Positions 18,033 to 27,104 of a stretch of DNA of 64,000 nt are shown here, in pieces (the first letter of the stretch is position 1; each line of letters starts with the position of its first letter). The notes beneath the pieces are model-generated. The model saw nothing but the letters and a program-made list of their open reading frames with translations, was not told the DNA's origin and made no database searches. The stretch is from NCBI GenBank assembly GCA_031429355.1, contig JANOZM010000012.1:1-64000 (forward strand), given 5' to 3'. The translations under genes were made by a program, and so were the position numbers. This DNA is from JANOZM01 sp031429355 (GTDB taxonomy: Bacteria; Pseudomonadota; Gammaproteobacteria; Burkholderiales; Burkholderiaceae_E).

Positions 18033-19198
18033 AATAGACCTAATTGTTTAGCTGCTAAATCGTTCATTACTTCTTCGGTGCCACCACCAATCATCATGAC
18101 TTTAACATCACGATAAATACGCTCGCTTTTCGAGCCACGCATAAAACCAGCACCACCTAAAATTTGAATTGCACTGTCGGCACAATCGCGCATCAAGCGA
18201 CCGGCTCGGTTTTTAGCCAATGCAATTTCACCGGCTTGGGATGAGCCTTGATCATTCTTTTGCGCTAAGTGTGCAAGCCACGCTAGCATGGGTAAAATTC
18301 CATCAAGCATCGCTACTAACTTATGGCGCACTACTTGATGTTCGATCAGTGTTTTGCCGAAGGTCTTTCGCTGCTTTGCCCAATCGAGTGCTTCTTCGAA
18401 ACAGCTAATTGCAAAACCGACACTTCCTGCAGCCATGGTTAATCGCTCGTCATTAAAGTTCTGCATAATTAGACCAAAGCCTTTGTTTTCAAGGCCGATT
18501 AGCCGATCGTGCGGAACCAAGCAGTTATCAAAAAATAACTCAGCCGTATCCGAGCACCACCATCCGGTTTTTTTCAAGGCATTGCGCGTTAGACCCGCAG
18601 TATTACCATCCATTAAAAATAGCGAAAGCCCGCTTGCACCTGGGCCGCCGGTGCGCGCTGCAAGCAAAATAAAATCGGCACGAATGCCCGAAGTTATGTA
18701 GCACTTGCTACCGTTAATTAACCAGCCGTCGCTTTTTTGTACCGCAGTGGTTTTTAAGGCGGCTACATCGCTGCCCCCATCTGCTTCAGTAACGGCTAGC
18801 GAGCCGATTGCTTGGCCGCTTAATAATTGTTTTACAACCGTTTGTTTGATTGTGTCGTTAGCCGCTTTTATTAATGGACCAACCATAATAGTGTGCGATA
18901 GTAGGCTGGCATTTAAACCACCCAATCCCGCCCGTGCCAACTCTAAGATGGTTAGCACTTTCATTAAAGAATCGCAGGGTGTGCCGCCAAATTCTGCGGG
19001 GTATCCCAACCCCGATAGACCTAAGGCACCGGCTTTTTTATACAACTCTAAAGGAAAGGTTTCGGTCTCATCCCAATGGTGGGCGTTAGGGCCTATTTCC
19101 TTGTCAACAAATTGTCTTAAGGTCTGTTGCCATTGCAAGTGTTCGGGTAATGGGTTTGCCCAACTTTGTAGTTGTAGGCATTGCAAGTCGATGTTCAT
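18029..19198 (-). CDS. Acyl-CoA dehydrogenase (first of two)
   Basis: A 389-residue flavoprotein of the acyl-CoA dehydrogenase superfamily. Motifs: SLAVTEADGGSDVAALKT in the middle domain, KCYITSGIRADF, and a C-terminal IYRDVKVMMIGGGTEEVM. It introduces an alpha-beta double bond into acyl-CoA and passes electrons to ETF. It overlaps the biotin carboxylase gene and the hydratase gene by four bases each. It is clearly divergent from the second dehydrogenase at 21452-22600, so the two probably act on different acyl-CoAs of the same pathway. Confidence 0.86.
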   Translation of the reverse strand: MNIDLQCLQLQSWANPLPEHLQWQQTLRQFVDKEIGPNAHHWDETETFPLELYKKAGALGLSGLGYPAEFGGTPCDSLMKVLTILELARAGLGGLNASLLSHTIMVGPLIKAANDTIKQTVVKQLLSGQAIGSLAVTEADGGSDVAALKTTAVQKSDGWLINGSKCYITSGIRADFILLAARTGGPGASGLSLFLMDGNTAGLTRNALKKTGWWCSDTAELFFDNCLVPHDRLIGLENKGFGLIMQNFNDERLTMAAGSVGFAISCFEEALDWAKQRKTFGKTLIEHQVVRHKLVAMLDGILPMLAWLAHLAQKNDQGSSQAGEIALAKNRAGRLMRDCADSAIQILGGAGFMRGSKSERIYRDVKVMMIGGGTEEVMNDLAAKQLGLL

Positions 19199-21459
19199 GG
19201 GGCGGGCTTTGGTGCGTTTGTTGGTGCGTTTGTTGGTGCGCTTGTTGGTGCGCTTGTTGGTGCGTTTTTTTGCGCACTCGATAGCGTAACAAGCAATTGC
19301 ATTGGGCTAACTTGTTGATCGACAGCAATAGCAATTTGTTGCACAACACCATCTACCTTTGCCACAATTTGATGCTCCATTTTCATCGCTTCGATTGTCA
19401 GTAAGACATCACCTTTGTTGACTGTTCCTCCCACTGCAACCAATACTTGATTGACCTTGCCATGCATCGAACTCAACACATCACCAGCCGCTTGCTGGCT
19501 ACTGGAACTGTTTTTGGCTTTGTAAGGAAGTAATTTAAAAAGTCCGCCAACCGGTTGTAATTGACCCAGATGCAACGCTTGGGTAGTCGGTAGCCAAACT
19601 TTTTTGCCGAACCAAACAGGTTTTAGTTTTCTTACATCAATAATTTGGGTTTGGTTTAATTGCGGCTTTCCATTGCTTACTTGCGGGCCGCACTCGAACA
19701 CATTGTTTTCTAAGCATCGGGTTTGAATACTGTGCACTGTTCCGTTTAATTCAATTTGCAACGTGGTCGTCAGGGCACCAAAGCCTTGCAATAAACCATG
19801 TGGCGCGCTTTGGTTTTGTGCAAACATTGCGGCTGCTTGCAACAACAAACTATGTTGCGCGTGGCTTAAATCGCTGGCAATTGCGTTGCTTGACTTGTTA
19901 CTAAGCTCGTTGCTTGAATTGCCGCTTGATGCGTCGCCAGAATCACCGCTTGATTCACCGTTTGATTCGCCGCTTGATTCGCCGCTTGATTCGCCGCTCG
20001 CGCGATTAGGCAATACGCCCAAATTAAACGAGTCAAGCCAAAGCGTATGCAATTGAGCGTCACGAAATTCGGTGCTATTTAGCAAAGCCGCTAAGTAGCT
20101 TTGATTCGATTGCAAGCCACTAAATGTAAATGAATTTAGTGCCTCTAGCATTTGTTTGATTGCTTGTTCGCGCGTGGGTGCATAGCTAATTAGCTTTGCG
20201 CACATCGAATCGTACCAAGGCGAAATAGTTCCCTTGCTATTTAGCCCAGAATCGATTCGCAAGTAGTTTTTTGCGCTCGCATGCGGAGCAAATTGGGTAG
20301 TATTAAATTGCGCAAGATTTTGGTTAGCTTGTCGAAACAGCCCAACCTGAGGTGCAAATTCTTCCATTGGGTCTTCTGCACAAAGCCTCAATTCAATCGC
20401 ATGTCCTGCCTCGGCCATCTGTGTATTGATGTTTTGCTGATTTAGGTCTAATACCTCGCCCTGAGCTACCCGTAATTGTTGCTCTACAATATTAATGCCC
20501 AATAAAGCCTCAGTAACGGGGTGTTCCACTTGGAGCCGAGTATTCACTTCTAAAAAATAAAAGGCACTATTAGAATCGAGCTGTTCAACTAAAAACTCTA
20601 CGGTTCCCGCACCGTAATAGTTAGTTGCTTTACACAATTGAATTGCGGCATTACTTAACGCTTGCCGGGTATTCGCGCTGAGCCCTGGAGCAGGGGCTTC
20701 TTCAATTATTTTCTGGTTTTTTCTTTGCGTAGAACAATCGCGTTCACCCAATGAAAAGACATTGCCATGGCGGTCGGCAAGAATTTGAATTTCTATGTGC
20801 CGTGCATTTAAAATGGCGCGCTCTAAAAAAACTTGGTCAGAACCAAAACTACTTTTAGATTCGCGTTGTGCACTCGCAATTGCAGCCGGCAATTCTTGCC
20901 CATGTGGAACCAAACGCATGCCGCGTCCACCGCCCCCTGCAGCAGCCTTGACCATCAAAGGATACCCAATTTTTTCGGCTTCTTGCATCACTGCCGTCAA
21001 ATCATTAACAGAGCCAGTGTACCCACGCGCAACTGCTACGCCAGTACGTTGTGCAATTTCTTTTGCTGCTGCTTTGTTACCCAAAGCGCGCATCGCGCTG
21101 GGGGTAGGGCCTACAAAACAAAGTTCAGCATCTAGGCAGGCTTGGGCAAAGTCTGCGTTTTCGGATAAAAATCCGTAACCGGGATGAATTGCATCGGCTT
21201 TGCTTTGTTTGCATGCAGCAATAATGGCTGTAATGTTTAAATAACTTTCGCTAGCGGGTGCCGGCCCAATACACAGCGCTTGGTCGGCCATTTGCACATG
21301 GCGCGCATCACGATCGGCTTCAGAAAAAACCGCGATGCATTGGATACCCATTGCTTGGGCTGTATGAATAATTCGGCACGCAATTTCGCCGCGATTTGCA
21401 ATTAGCAAACGGCGAATTTGCGTTGGCGAATTATTCAAATTTAAGTGGGTACTAAGCAC
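19195..21459 (-). CDS. Acyl-CoA carboxylase biotin-containing alpha subunit
   Basis: A 754-residue biotin carboxylase/biotin carrier protein. Order: N-terminal biotin-carboxylase domain (RRLLIANRGEIACRII), ATP-grasp core (VKAAAGGGGRGMRLV), FLEVNTRLQVEHPVTE, then a central linker and the biotinyl domain with EAMKMEH near residue 690. It carboxylates biotin with bicarbonate and ATP for the beta subunit at 22659-24290. The family is methylcrotonyl/geranyl-CoA carboxylase; the cluster context favours an atu-like role. It is longer than usual because of two low-complexity inserts: a Ser-Gly-Glu repeat between the domains (about 19920-20000) and a (S/N)APT repeat as the last 20 residues (19201-19268). 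Confidence 0.87.
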   Translation of the reverse strand: MLSTHLNLNNSPTQIRRLLIANRGEIACRIIHTAQAMGIQCIAVFSEADRDARHVQMADQALCIGPAPASESYLNITAIIAACKQSKADAIHPGYGFLSENADFAQACLDAELCFVGPTPSAMRALGNKAAAKEIAQRTGVAVARGYTGSVNDLTAVMQEAEKIGYPLMVKAAAGGGGRGMRLVPHGQELPAAIASAQRESKSSFGSDQVFLERAILNARHIEIQILADRHGNVFSLGERDCSTQRKNQKIIEEAPAPGLSANTRQALSNAAIQLCKATNYYGAGTVEFLVEQLDSNSAFYFLEVNTRLQVEHPVTEALLGINIVEQQLRVAQGEVLDLNQQNINTQMAEAGHAIELRLCAEDPMEEFAPQVGLFRQANQNLAQFNTTQFAPHASAKNYLRIDSGLNSKGTISPWYDSMCAKLISYAPTREQAIKQMLEALNSFTFSGLQSNQSYLAALLNSTEFRDAQLHTLWLDSFNLGVLPNRASGESSGESSGESNGESSGDSGDASSGNSSNELSNKSSNAIASDLSHAQHSLLLQAAAMFAQNQSAPHGLLQGFGALTTTLQIELNGTVHSIQTRCLENNVFECGPQVSNGKPQLNQTQIIDVRKLKPVWFGKKVWLPTTQALHLGQLQPVGGLFKLLPYKAKNSSSSQQAAGDVLSSMHGKVNQVLVAVGGTVNKGDVLLTIEAMKMEHQIVAKVDGVVQQIAIAVDQQVSPMQLLVTLSSAQKNAPTSAPTSAPTNAPTNAPKPAP
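19201..19268. repeat. 12-bp tandem repeat in the carboxylase 3' end
   Basis: About five imperfect copies of a 12-base unit (on the forward strand GTTGGTGCGTTT, alternating with GTTGGTGCGCTT). They encode the terminal four-residue repeat (S/N)APT of the biotin carboxylase subunit. Because the unit is a multiple of three, slippage would change the tail length without a frameshift. Confidence 0.85.
19921..20001. repeat. 12-bp repeat encoding a Ser-Gly-Glu linker
   Basis: Imperfect copies of a 12-base unit (forward-strand form TTGATTCGCCGC, also TTGATTCACCGT) inside the carboxylase alpha subunit gene. They encode repeated SGES/SGEN/SGDS units in the linker between the carboxylase and biotinyl parts. 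Homologues normally have no such insert. It is in frame and probably tolerated as a flexible linker. Confidence 0.8.
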
Positions 21460-22600
21460 GGGGCATGATGCCCATCGTTTTGGATATGATGCCTAGCATT
21501 ACTTCATCGGCACCACCGCCGATTGAGCCTAAGCGCGAATCGCGCCAGTAGCGATTTTGGCGAGTATCGGTCATGTATCCCATCCCGCCCATAAACTGGA
21601 CGCACCAATCGGCCACTTCGCGCGAAACACGACCCGCTTTGAGTTTTGCCATAGAAGCTAATTGGGTAACATCGGTTCCGCCAACATATAAAGCCACGGC
21701 TTGATAGAGCAGGGCACGCAGACATTCGACTTCGGTTTTTAGCTCGGCCAATTTAAAGTGCACAACTTGGTTGTCCAAAAGTGATTTTCCGAATGCTTTA
21801 CGTTCGCGCAAATAATTGATTGTGTCGTTTAAAATTTCATCAGCCGCCATTGCGTTAGCGGCAGCCCATAAACGTTCTTCTTGAAACTGCATCATTTGAT
21901 AGGAGAATCCCATCCCCTCTTCACCAATACGATAGCGTTGCGGTACGCGCACATTATCAAAATAAATTTGCGCCGTATCGGAGCATCGCATGCCGGCCTT
22001 GTCTAACTTGCGGGCAATTTCTATGCCCTTGGTATCCATTGGCAAACAAATAAGTGTTTTGTTTTTGTGTGGTGCTGCATCTGAGGTGTTTGCTAGTAAA
22101 CACATCCAATCGGCTTGCGTGCCGCTCGTTGTCCACATTTTCCCGCCATTAATAACGTAGTCACCCCCGTCTTTGCGCGCTGTGGTTTTAATCGATGCAA
22201 CGTCCGACCCTGCACCAACTTCTGAAACACCAAGGCAAGCCACTTTATCACCAGAAATAGAAGGCGTTAAAAACTCTGCTTTTAGTTCGGTGCTGCCAAA
22301 GCGCGCCAATGCGGGCGTTGCCATATCGGTCTGTACGCCGATTGCCATTGGCACACCGCCGCAATGAATATGTCCAAGGGCCTCGGCAACCGCAATTGAA
22401 TACGAATAATCTAAACCGAGCCCGCCGTTTTCGATTGGTTTGGTCACGCCTAGCAGCCCCAACTTACCAAGCCCTTGAAAAACTTCGCGAGCCGGAAAAA
22501 TGCCGGCTTTTTCCCATTCATCAACGTGCGGATTAATTTGCTCGTTGATAAACTTTTTAAGTGAATCTTGTAGTGCGCGATGTTCGGGGCCGTAAATCAT
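21452..22600 (-). CDS. Acyl-CoA dehydrogenase (second of two; AtuD-like)
   Basis: A 382-residue acyl-CoA dehydrogenase. Motifs: ACLGVSEVGAGSDVASIKT, GGKMWTTSGTQADWMCLL and a C-terminal RYWRDSRLGSIGGGADEVM. This ending resembles citronellyl-CoA dehydrogenases (AtuD), which oxidise citronellyl-CoA to geranyl-CoA just before the carboxylase. The resemblance is from memory and not an alignment. It ends 8 bp inside the carboxylase alpha gene and follows the carboxylase beta gene by 58 bp. Confidence 0.85.
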   Translation of the reverse strand: MIYGPEHRALQDSLKKFINEQINPHVDEWEKAGIFPAREVFQGLGKLGLLGVTKPIENGGLGLDYSYSIAVAEALGHIHCGGVPMAIGVQTDMATPALARFGSTELKAEFLTPSISGDKVACLGVSEVGAGSDVASIKTTARKDGGDYVINGGKMWTTSGTQADWMCLLANTSDAAPHKNKTLICLPMDTKGIEIARKLDKAGMRCSDTAQIYFDNVRVPQRYRIGEEGMGFSYQMMQFQEERLWAAANAMAADEILNDTINYLRERKAFGKSLLDNQVVHFKLAELKTEVECLRALLYQAVALYVGGTDVTQLASMAKLKAGRVSREVADWCVQFMGGMGYMTDTRQNRYWRDSRLGSIGGGADEVMLGIISKTMGIMPRA

Positions 22601-22658
22601 TTTAAAATCCTGTGAAATGGTTTTGGTGTTTGTTTTGCTATATTAAATTTGTAAATTG

Positions 22659-24290
22659 TTAAGGTCGCGAAACCCCAAACTGAATTGGATGGACTTGACG
22701 TTGTTGCGATTCAAAAACAGTTTGCAGCGTAATTGCGAGCACTTTGCGCGTCTCTGCGGGGTCAATAATGCCATCGTCCAAAAGGCGCGCGCTGGTGTAC
22801 AACGCGCTGGCTTGAGCGTTAAAGTTTTGAATAATGGCTTGCTCTAAGGCTTGGAGTTTTTGTTCATCAATTGGTTCTCCTTTGCGCTTGGCGGTGGCCT
22901 CGGTCACAATACGCATAGTTTTTGCGGCTTGCTCACCGCCCATAACTGCAGTTTTTGCGTTGGGCCACGAAAACACAAATCGCGGACCAAAAGCGCGGCC
23001 ACACATTCCGTAATTGCCAGCGCCAAATGAGGCACCGCATTGAATTGTAATAGAAGGAACCGTGGCGTTAGAAACGGCTTGAATCATTTTCGAGCCGTGT
23101 TTAATCATACCGGCGCGTTCGCTGGCAGTTCCCACGATATAGCCCGTAGTGTTTTGTAAATACAGTAACGGTATATTCGCTTGGCAGCATGCTTGAATAA
23201 AGTGAGTAACTTTATGACTACCCGCTGGATCAATAGGCCCGTTGTTGGTAATAATGCCAACGGGCATTGAGTATATGCTGGCGTGTCCGCAAACTGTTGT
23301 AACGCCATAATCGGGTTGCATCTCTAAAAAATCAGAACCATCCACCAAACGCGCAATGATCTCGCGCATGTCAATTGAATCACGGGCTTGCGTGGGCATT
23401 AGCGCGGCTAATTCACTAACTTCAAAAATAGGTTCTTCAAACGTACCAGTGCTTGAAGGTAAATGCTGTATTGCAGTTCTGTTCCACTGAAGCTTGGCGA
23501 CAATTTCTCGGGCTATTGCAATGGCGTGGCCATCGTCTTCGGCTAGATACTCGGCCAACCCCGACACAGTGCCATGCATTTGCGCGCCACCTAAGTCCTC
23601 ATCATTCGCAATTTCGCCCGTGGCCGCTTTTAACAATGGCGGACCCGCTAAAAATGCTTTTGCCCGTCCTTTGACCATAACGACATAATCGGATAAGCCG
23701 GGCATATAGGCCCCACCTGCTGTTGACGAACCGTGAACGACAGCAATCACCGGCAGACCCGCTGCGGAAAGGCGTGCCAAGTTGTAAAACAATTGTCCAC
23801 CGGCTACAAAATCTTCGACTTTGTACTTCATTAAATTGGCACCAGCCGATTCAATCAATTGCAAATACGGCAGCTTGTTGTCTAGCGCGATTTGCTGCGC
23901 TCGTAGGGCTTTTTCTAGTCCCATACTTTGAATCGCGCCTGCATCAATTCCAGAGTCGCTAACGTTGACTAGGACGCGTGTACCCGATACGAAACCGATG
24001 CCGCAAATCATGCCTGCACCCGGAATGGATCGATCGAGATCTGATTTGTCTAAACCATAACCGGCCAAGCTCGATAATTCTAAAAATGGCGCGCCGACAT
24101 CAAGTAGCAAGCCTAGGCGCTCGCGCGGTAGCAATTGTCCGCGTTTATCAAACAGCGGTTTTGCATTGGCCGAAGCAGCACTAGCGCGTTGCTCTAAGCT
24201 GCGCATGTGCCGAACTAGTGCCGCCATGGCTTGTTGCCGTTGAATGCTGTTGGCGGCGTTTGAAACAAAGGACGAACTAAGTTGCGGCAT
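22659..24290 (-). CDS. Acyl-CoA carboxylase beta subunit (carboxyltransferase; AtuC/LiuB type)
   Basis: A 543-residue carboxyltransferase. The N-terminal half has RERLGLLLDVGAPFLELS and AVVHGSSTAGGAYMPGLSDY with the oxyanion Gly-Gly of the acyl-CoA site; the C-terminal half has IQCGASFGAGNYGMCGRAF and FVFSWPNAKTAVMGGEQA. It transfers the carboxyl group from biotin to the gamma carbon of an alpha-beta unsaturated branched acyl-CoA. LiuB (methylcrotonyl-CoA) proteins usually have a MGSCTAGGAYVPAMSD version of this loop. The HGSSTAGGAYMPGLSDY form fits the geranyl-CoA branch better, but this is a judgement by eye. Confidence 0.86.
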   Translation of the reverse strand: MPQLSSSFVSNAANSIQRQQAMAALVRHMRSLEQRASAASANAKPLFDKRGQLLPRERLGLLLDVGAPFLELSSLAGYGLDKSDLDRSIPGAGMICGIGFVSGTRVLVNVSDSGIDAGAIQSMGLEKALRAQQIALDNKLPYLQLIESAGANLMKYKVEDFVAGGQLFYNLARLSAAGLPVIAVVHGSSTAGGAYMPGLSDYVVMVKGRAKAFLAGPPLLKAATGEIANDEDLGGAQMHGTVSGLAEYLAEDDGHAIAIAREIVAKLQWNRTAIQHLPSSTGTFEEPIFEVSELAALMPTQARDSIDMREIIARLVDGSDFLEMQPDYGVTTVCGHASIYSMPVGIITNNGPIDPAGSHKVTHFIQACCQANIPLLYLQNTTGYIVGTASERAGMIKHGSKMIQAVSNATVPSITIQCGASFGAGNYGMCGRAFGPRFVFSWPNAKTAVMGGEQAAKTMRIVTEATAKRKGEPIDEQKLQALEQAIIQNFNAQASALYTSARLLDDGIIDPAETRKVLAITLQTVFESQQRQVHPIQFGVSRP

Positions 24291-24316
24291 AAACCTTTAC
24301 CTTGATGCAGCGTGGA

Positions 24317-25189
24317 TTACAGTGAACTTAACATTTTTGGCAGACTAGCCAGGTCAAAACCATTAAAAGCCTCGGTTGAAGATGAGTTTTGCGCTGTTTG
24401 AGTCGGCCAAGTATGCCGCGCGTTGGGAACACCGCCGTCCATGCGTAAACAGCCACCTGTCATAAAATTTGCGGCCGGTGAAAGTAAAAACACAATGGCT
24501 GCGGCCACTTCTGATTCGGTACCGAAACGCTGTAAGGGCACTACTTTTTGCAAGCGCCGTAGTTCGGCCTGCATTGCCGAATCGTAAGTATCGAAACCGC
24601 TAGAGGCAATCCAGCCGGGTGCAATTGCATTGACACGCACGCCATATTGCGCCCACTCGGTCGCTGCCGTTTCGGTAAAGTTCAGCATACCAGCGCGTGC
24701 GGCACCCGAATGGCCCATGCCAGGCATGCCACCCCACATATCAGCAATAATGTTGACGATGCTGCCGCCTTTGGCCTTCATCGAAAAGTGTAACGCTGCT
24801 TTAGAGCAAATAAATCCGCCGGTTAAATTAGTTTTAACAACGGCTTCCCAACCTTTAAGTGAAATTGCTTCTAGCGGTGCCGGATATTGTCCTCCGGCAT
24901 TGTTGACTAAACCATCAATCTTGCCGTGCTGTCTTTCTACAGCATCGAAACAATTTTCCACTTGTTCTTCGACGCGAATATCGGCTTGATGAATGGAGCA
25001 CAAGCCGCCGCGGGCTTGTATTTCATTTTGTGTAGCAACTAGTTTGTCGAGGTTGCGTCCGATTATGGCCACTTGTGCGCCAAGTGAAGCAAGCTCGTGG
25101 GCGGTACAACGGCCGATGCCTGATCCGCCGCCAGTAATAACTACAACCGATTGTTTAAAGAGGTCTGGCTTAAAAATAGACTGATACAT
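24317..25189 (-). CDS. SDR-family oxidoreductase, dienoyl-CoA-reductase-like
   Basis: A 290-residue Rossmann oxidoreductase. The cofactor loop is TGGGSGIGRCTA, followed by NNAGG and VNAIAPGW. The usual catalytic Tyr-x3-Lys is not present: the aligned stretch is GHSGAARAGM, with Ser and Arg at those places. Related SDRs with Ser rather than Tyr are seen among 2,4-dienoyl-CoA reductases, and a similar stretch occurs, as I recall it, in proteins labelled citronellol/citronellal dehydrogenase (AtuB). A 35-residue C-terminal tail extends beyond the usual fold. It sits between the TAXI gene and the carboxylase genes, with 16 and 26 bp gaps. Confidence 0.82.
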   Translation of the reverse strand: MYQSIFKPDLFKQSVVVITGGGSGIGRCTAHELASLGAQVAIIGRNLDKLVATQNEIQARGGLCSIHQADIRVEEQVENCFDAVERQHGKIDGLVNNAGGQYPAPLEAISLKGWEAVVKTNLTGGFICSKAALHFSMKAKGGSIVNIIADMWGGMPGMGHSGAARAGMLNFTETAATEWAQYGVRVNAIAPGWIASSGFDTYDSAMQAELRRLQKVVPLQRFGTESEVAAAIVFLLSPAANFMTGGCLRMDGGVPNARHTWPTQTAQNSSSTEAFNGFDLASLPKMLSSL

Positions 25190-25205
25190 AAAAAACGCGC
25201 TCCAA

Positions 25206-26540
25206 TTATTTTACTATTGCGGACGGTTGCAATCGACTGCGAATTAAATCAAGGTGAGACTTAAGGTTATAAAACTCAATATGTTTCGCCGCGCCAAGTC
25301 GCAACTGATCGAGTCGATGTTCGATGTCGTTTAGGCAGGTTGGCGCTTTTGCAAGATCGAGATTTTTGCCAATATTTTGTTCTAGCTGAAAAGCTTCTTC
25401 GTATAGCTGCAAAATGGCGGCACGCTCGCGGTAATCAATAAATGCCGGAATCAATTTAATCAGCGGAATCCCAATTGCAAGAATCGGAACAATAGAGACC
25501 AACAAACGTTCTAGTAAATTGGCTAACCAAAATGGTAAGTACTTTTGCAGAAACGGACGACCTGTTTTAAAAAAACGTTTCGATTCTTCACTTTGTACAA
25601 ACTGCAGGCTCTTTTCGTTGGGAAACTGCCTTAGATCGTGAAGGGGACCTGGGTTTGCGTGAACTTCGCTGGCAATATCCATAATTAAAAACGCGATGGC
25701 GCGATGGGTGTCAGTGCGTGCAACTAAATTGGCATTTGCGGCTACGAGTTGTAAATCGCGCGCCGGCTTGTTGCTTGCAAAGTCAGTAGCGCCCTTGGGC
25801 AAAGTCACTTTCGACATCCACGGAAACCGACGGACATAAGCGTCGGCATGATCAAATTCTATGATTTGCATACCGTCATTTAGCGCATTCTTAATAACAT
25901 CAGCGCTTGGCGAAGATACCAACATAATTGCATCCACTTGGTCGGTTTTTAATGCTTCGGCCGAATCTTGAGAAGGTAAATTACTGAGCGTCGAGTTGGT
26001 CGCGTCGATACCGTTTGCCTTTAAAAATTCCAAAGCAACAGGATTGGTTCCGCTGCCCACAGGGCCAACATTGATTCGCTTACCTTTAAGGTCGATTAGT
26101 CGTTCAAATTTTTTTGTTGGTTTGTGTAGAACCCACAAGGGCTCAAAAGCAACGCTAGCAAGGGCTTCCAATTTGGGGTACTCCTCCATGCCAACAATAC
26201 CGGTTTGAACGAAAGCAAAATCTACTTTTTGTTTTGAATCTTGTAGGCGCGCGAGATTCTCAACTGATCCCTTTGATTCTAGAATTTTTAAAGTGATACC
26301 GTGTTTTTTTAATTGTTCGGCGTAACGCTGCGCGTATTGGTAGTAGGCACCGGAAGCGGCACCTGTTGATATGGTGATGGTTTTGGGCGGTGGTGGCTCG
26401 ATGTAACGAAATAGGAAAAATGCACCAACCGCTAAAAGCGTGCCAATAGTTCCCAATAGCAACCAAAGTTCACGACTGGTCAAAATGACCCAATTGCCAG
26501 CGCGTAGTTTTGACCCGAGTGCTTTTAATTCTTGCTTCAT
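25206..26540 (-). CDS. Membrane-anchored TAXI-family solute-binding protein
   Basis: A 444-residue protein. An N-terminal membrane anchor (LWLLLGTIGTLLAVGAFFLF) is followed by the TAXI-type periplasmic-binding fold: TISTGAASGAYYQYAQRYA, FAFVQTGIVG, INVGPVGSGTNPVALEFL. After residue 330 comes a second membrane segment (LLVSIVPILAIGIPLIKLI) and a helical cytoplasmic tail. TAXI proteins normally feed TRAP transporters, but no TRAP permease lies nearby and the membrane-fused form suggests a receptor or sensor. It is the first gene of the reverse acyl-CoA operon, 16 bp before the SDR gene. Confidence 0.83.
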   Translation of the reverse strand: MKQELKALGSKLRAGNWVILTSRELWLLLGTIGTLLAVGAFFLFRYIEPPPPKTITISTGAASGAYYQYAQRYAEQLKKHGITLKILESKGSVENLARLQDSKQKVDFAFVQTGIVGMEEYPKLEALASVAFEPLWVLHKPTKKFERLIDLKGKRINVGPVGSGTNPVALEFLKANGIDATNSTLSNLPSQDSAEALKTDQVDAIMLVSSPSADVIKNALNDGMQIIEFDHADAYVRRFPWMSKVTLPKGATDFASNKPARDLQLVAANANLVARTDTHRAIAFLIMDIASEVHANPGPLHDLRQFPNEKSLQFVQSEESKRFFKTGRPFLQKYLPFWLANLLERLLVSIVPILAIGIPLIKLIPAFIDYRERAAILQLYEEAFQLEQNIGKNLDLAKAPTCLNDIEHRLDQLRLGAAKHIEFYNLKSHLDLIRSRLQPSAIVK

Positions 26541-26691
26541 TTATGTGACTTTGTTGGTGTTTTCGATTGTTCCGACTAGGTATAGTGTGCCAGACGTTGC
26601 AAAACAACCGATTTTTTGTGAATTTAGTTCAAGTTGCTGGCGTAAGCGCCTGTTTTAAAACACTATTCAAGGCCCTGTCAGTAAAGTAAAT

Positions 26692-27009
26692 ATGATGAAT
26701 TCTAAGCCAATTCGAACGGCCGCGTTGTTTTTATGTGGGCTTGCCTTGTGTGCCTCAGCACAAGGTTCTCCAATTTTTAATCGTAGCGTCTACGAAACAA
26801 CGCTTGAAGTAAGCCCGCTTAACCAGATTTCAGAAACGCTTGGGCAAAGTTCTAATATGAGCAGCGTTAACTGGATTGAAGCTTGGTTTTTAGGGGCTAT
26901 TCCTTCGGATACCCGCAGTTTTTTACGCGCGGCTATGGAATTGGCACCCGCCCGATTTGCCGTCAACTCAGACGCGACCAACTCGTTTAGAACAATTTTG
27001 CGCCCTTAG
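26692..27009 (+). CDS. Small secreted protein of unknown function
   Basis: A 105-residue protein with a signal peptide (MMNSKPIRTAALFLCGLALC, cleavage likely after SAQG). The mature part of about 80 residues has no Cys and no motif I recognise. The open frame, signal sequence and its own start context make it a likely gene, though a short one. It ends 19 bp before the tRNA-Arg gene. Confidence 0.55.
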   Translation: MMNSKPIRTAALFLCGLALCASAQGSPIFNRSVYETTLEVSPLNQISETLGQSSNMSSVNWIEAWFLGAIPSDTRSFLRAAMELAPARFAVNSDATNSFRTILRP

Positions 27010-27028
27010 GTAAACTACGTTCCGCACC

Positions 27029-27104
27029 GCCTCCGTAGCTCAGTGGATAGAGCATCCCCCTCCTAAGGGGAGGGTCACCCGTTCGATTCGGGTCGGAGGC
27101 GCCA
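27029..27104 (+). tRNA. tRNA-Arg (anticodon CCU)
   Basis: A complete 76-nt cloverleaf: acceptor GCCTCCG pairs with CGGAGGC; D arm GCTC/GAGC; anticodon stem TCCCC/GGGGA with loop CTCCTAA, anticodon CCT at its centre; T arm ACCCG-TTCGATT-CGGGT; discriminator G and encoded CCA. It reads the rare arginine codon AGG. Its 3' part is copied downstream in the repeat at 27091-27250. Confidence 0.97.
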
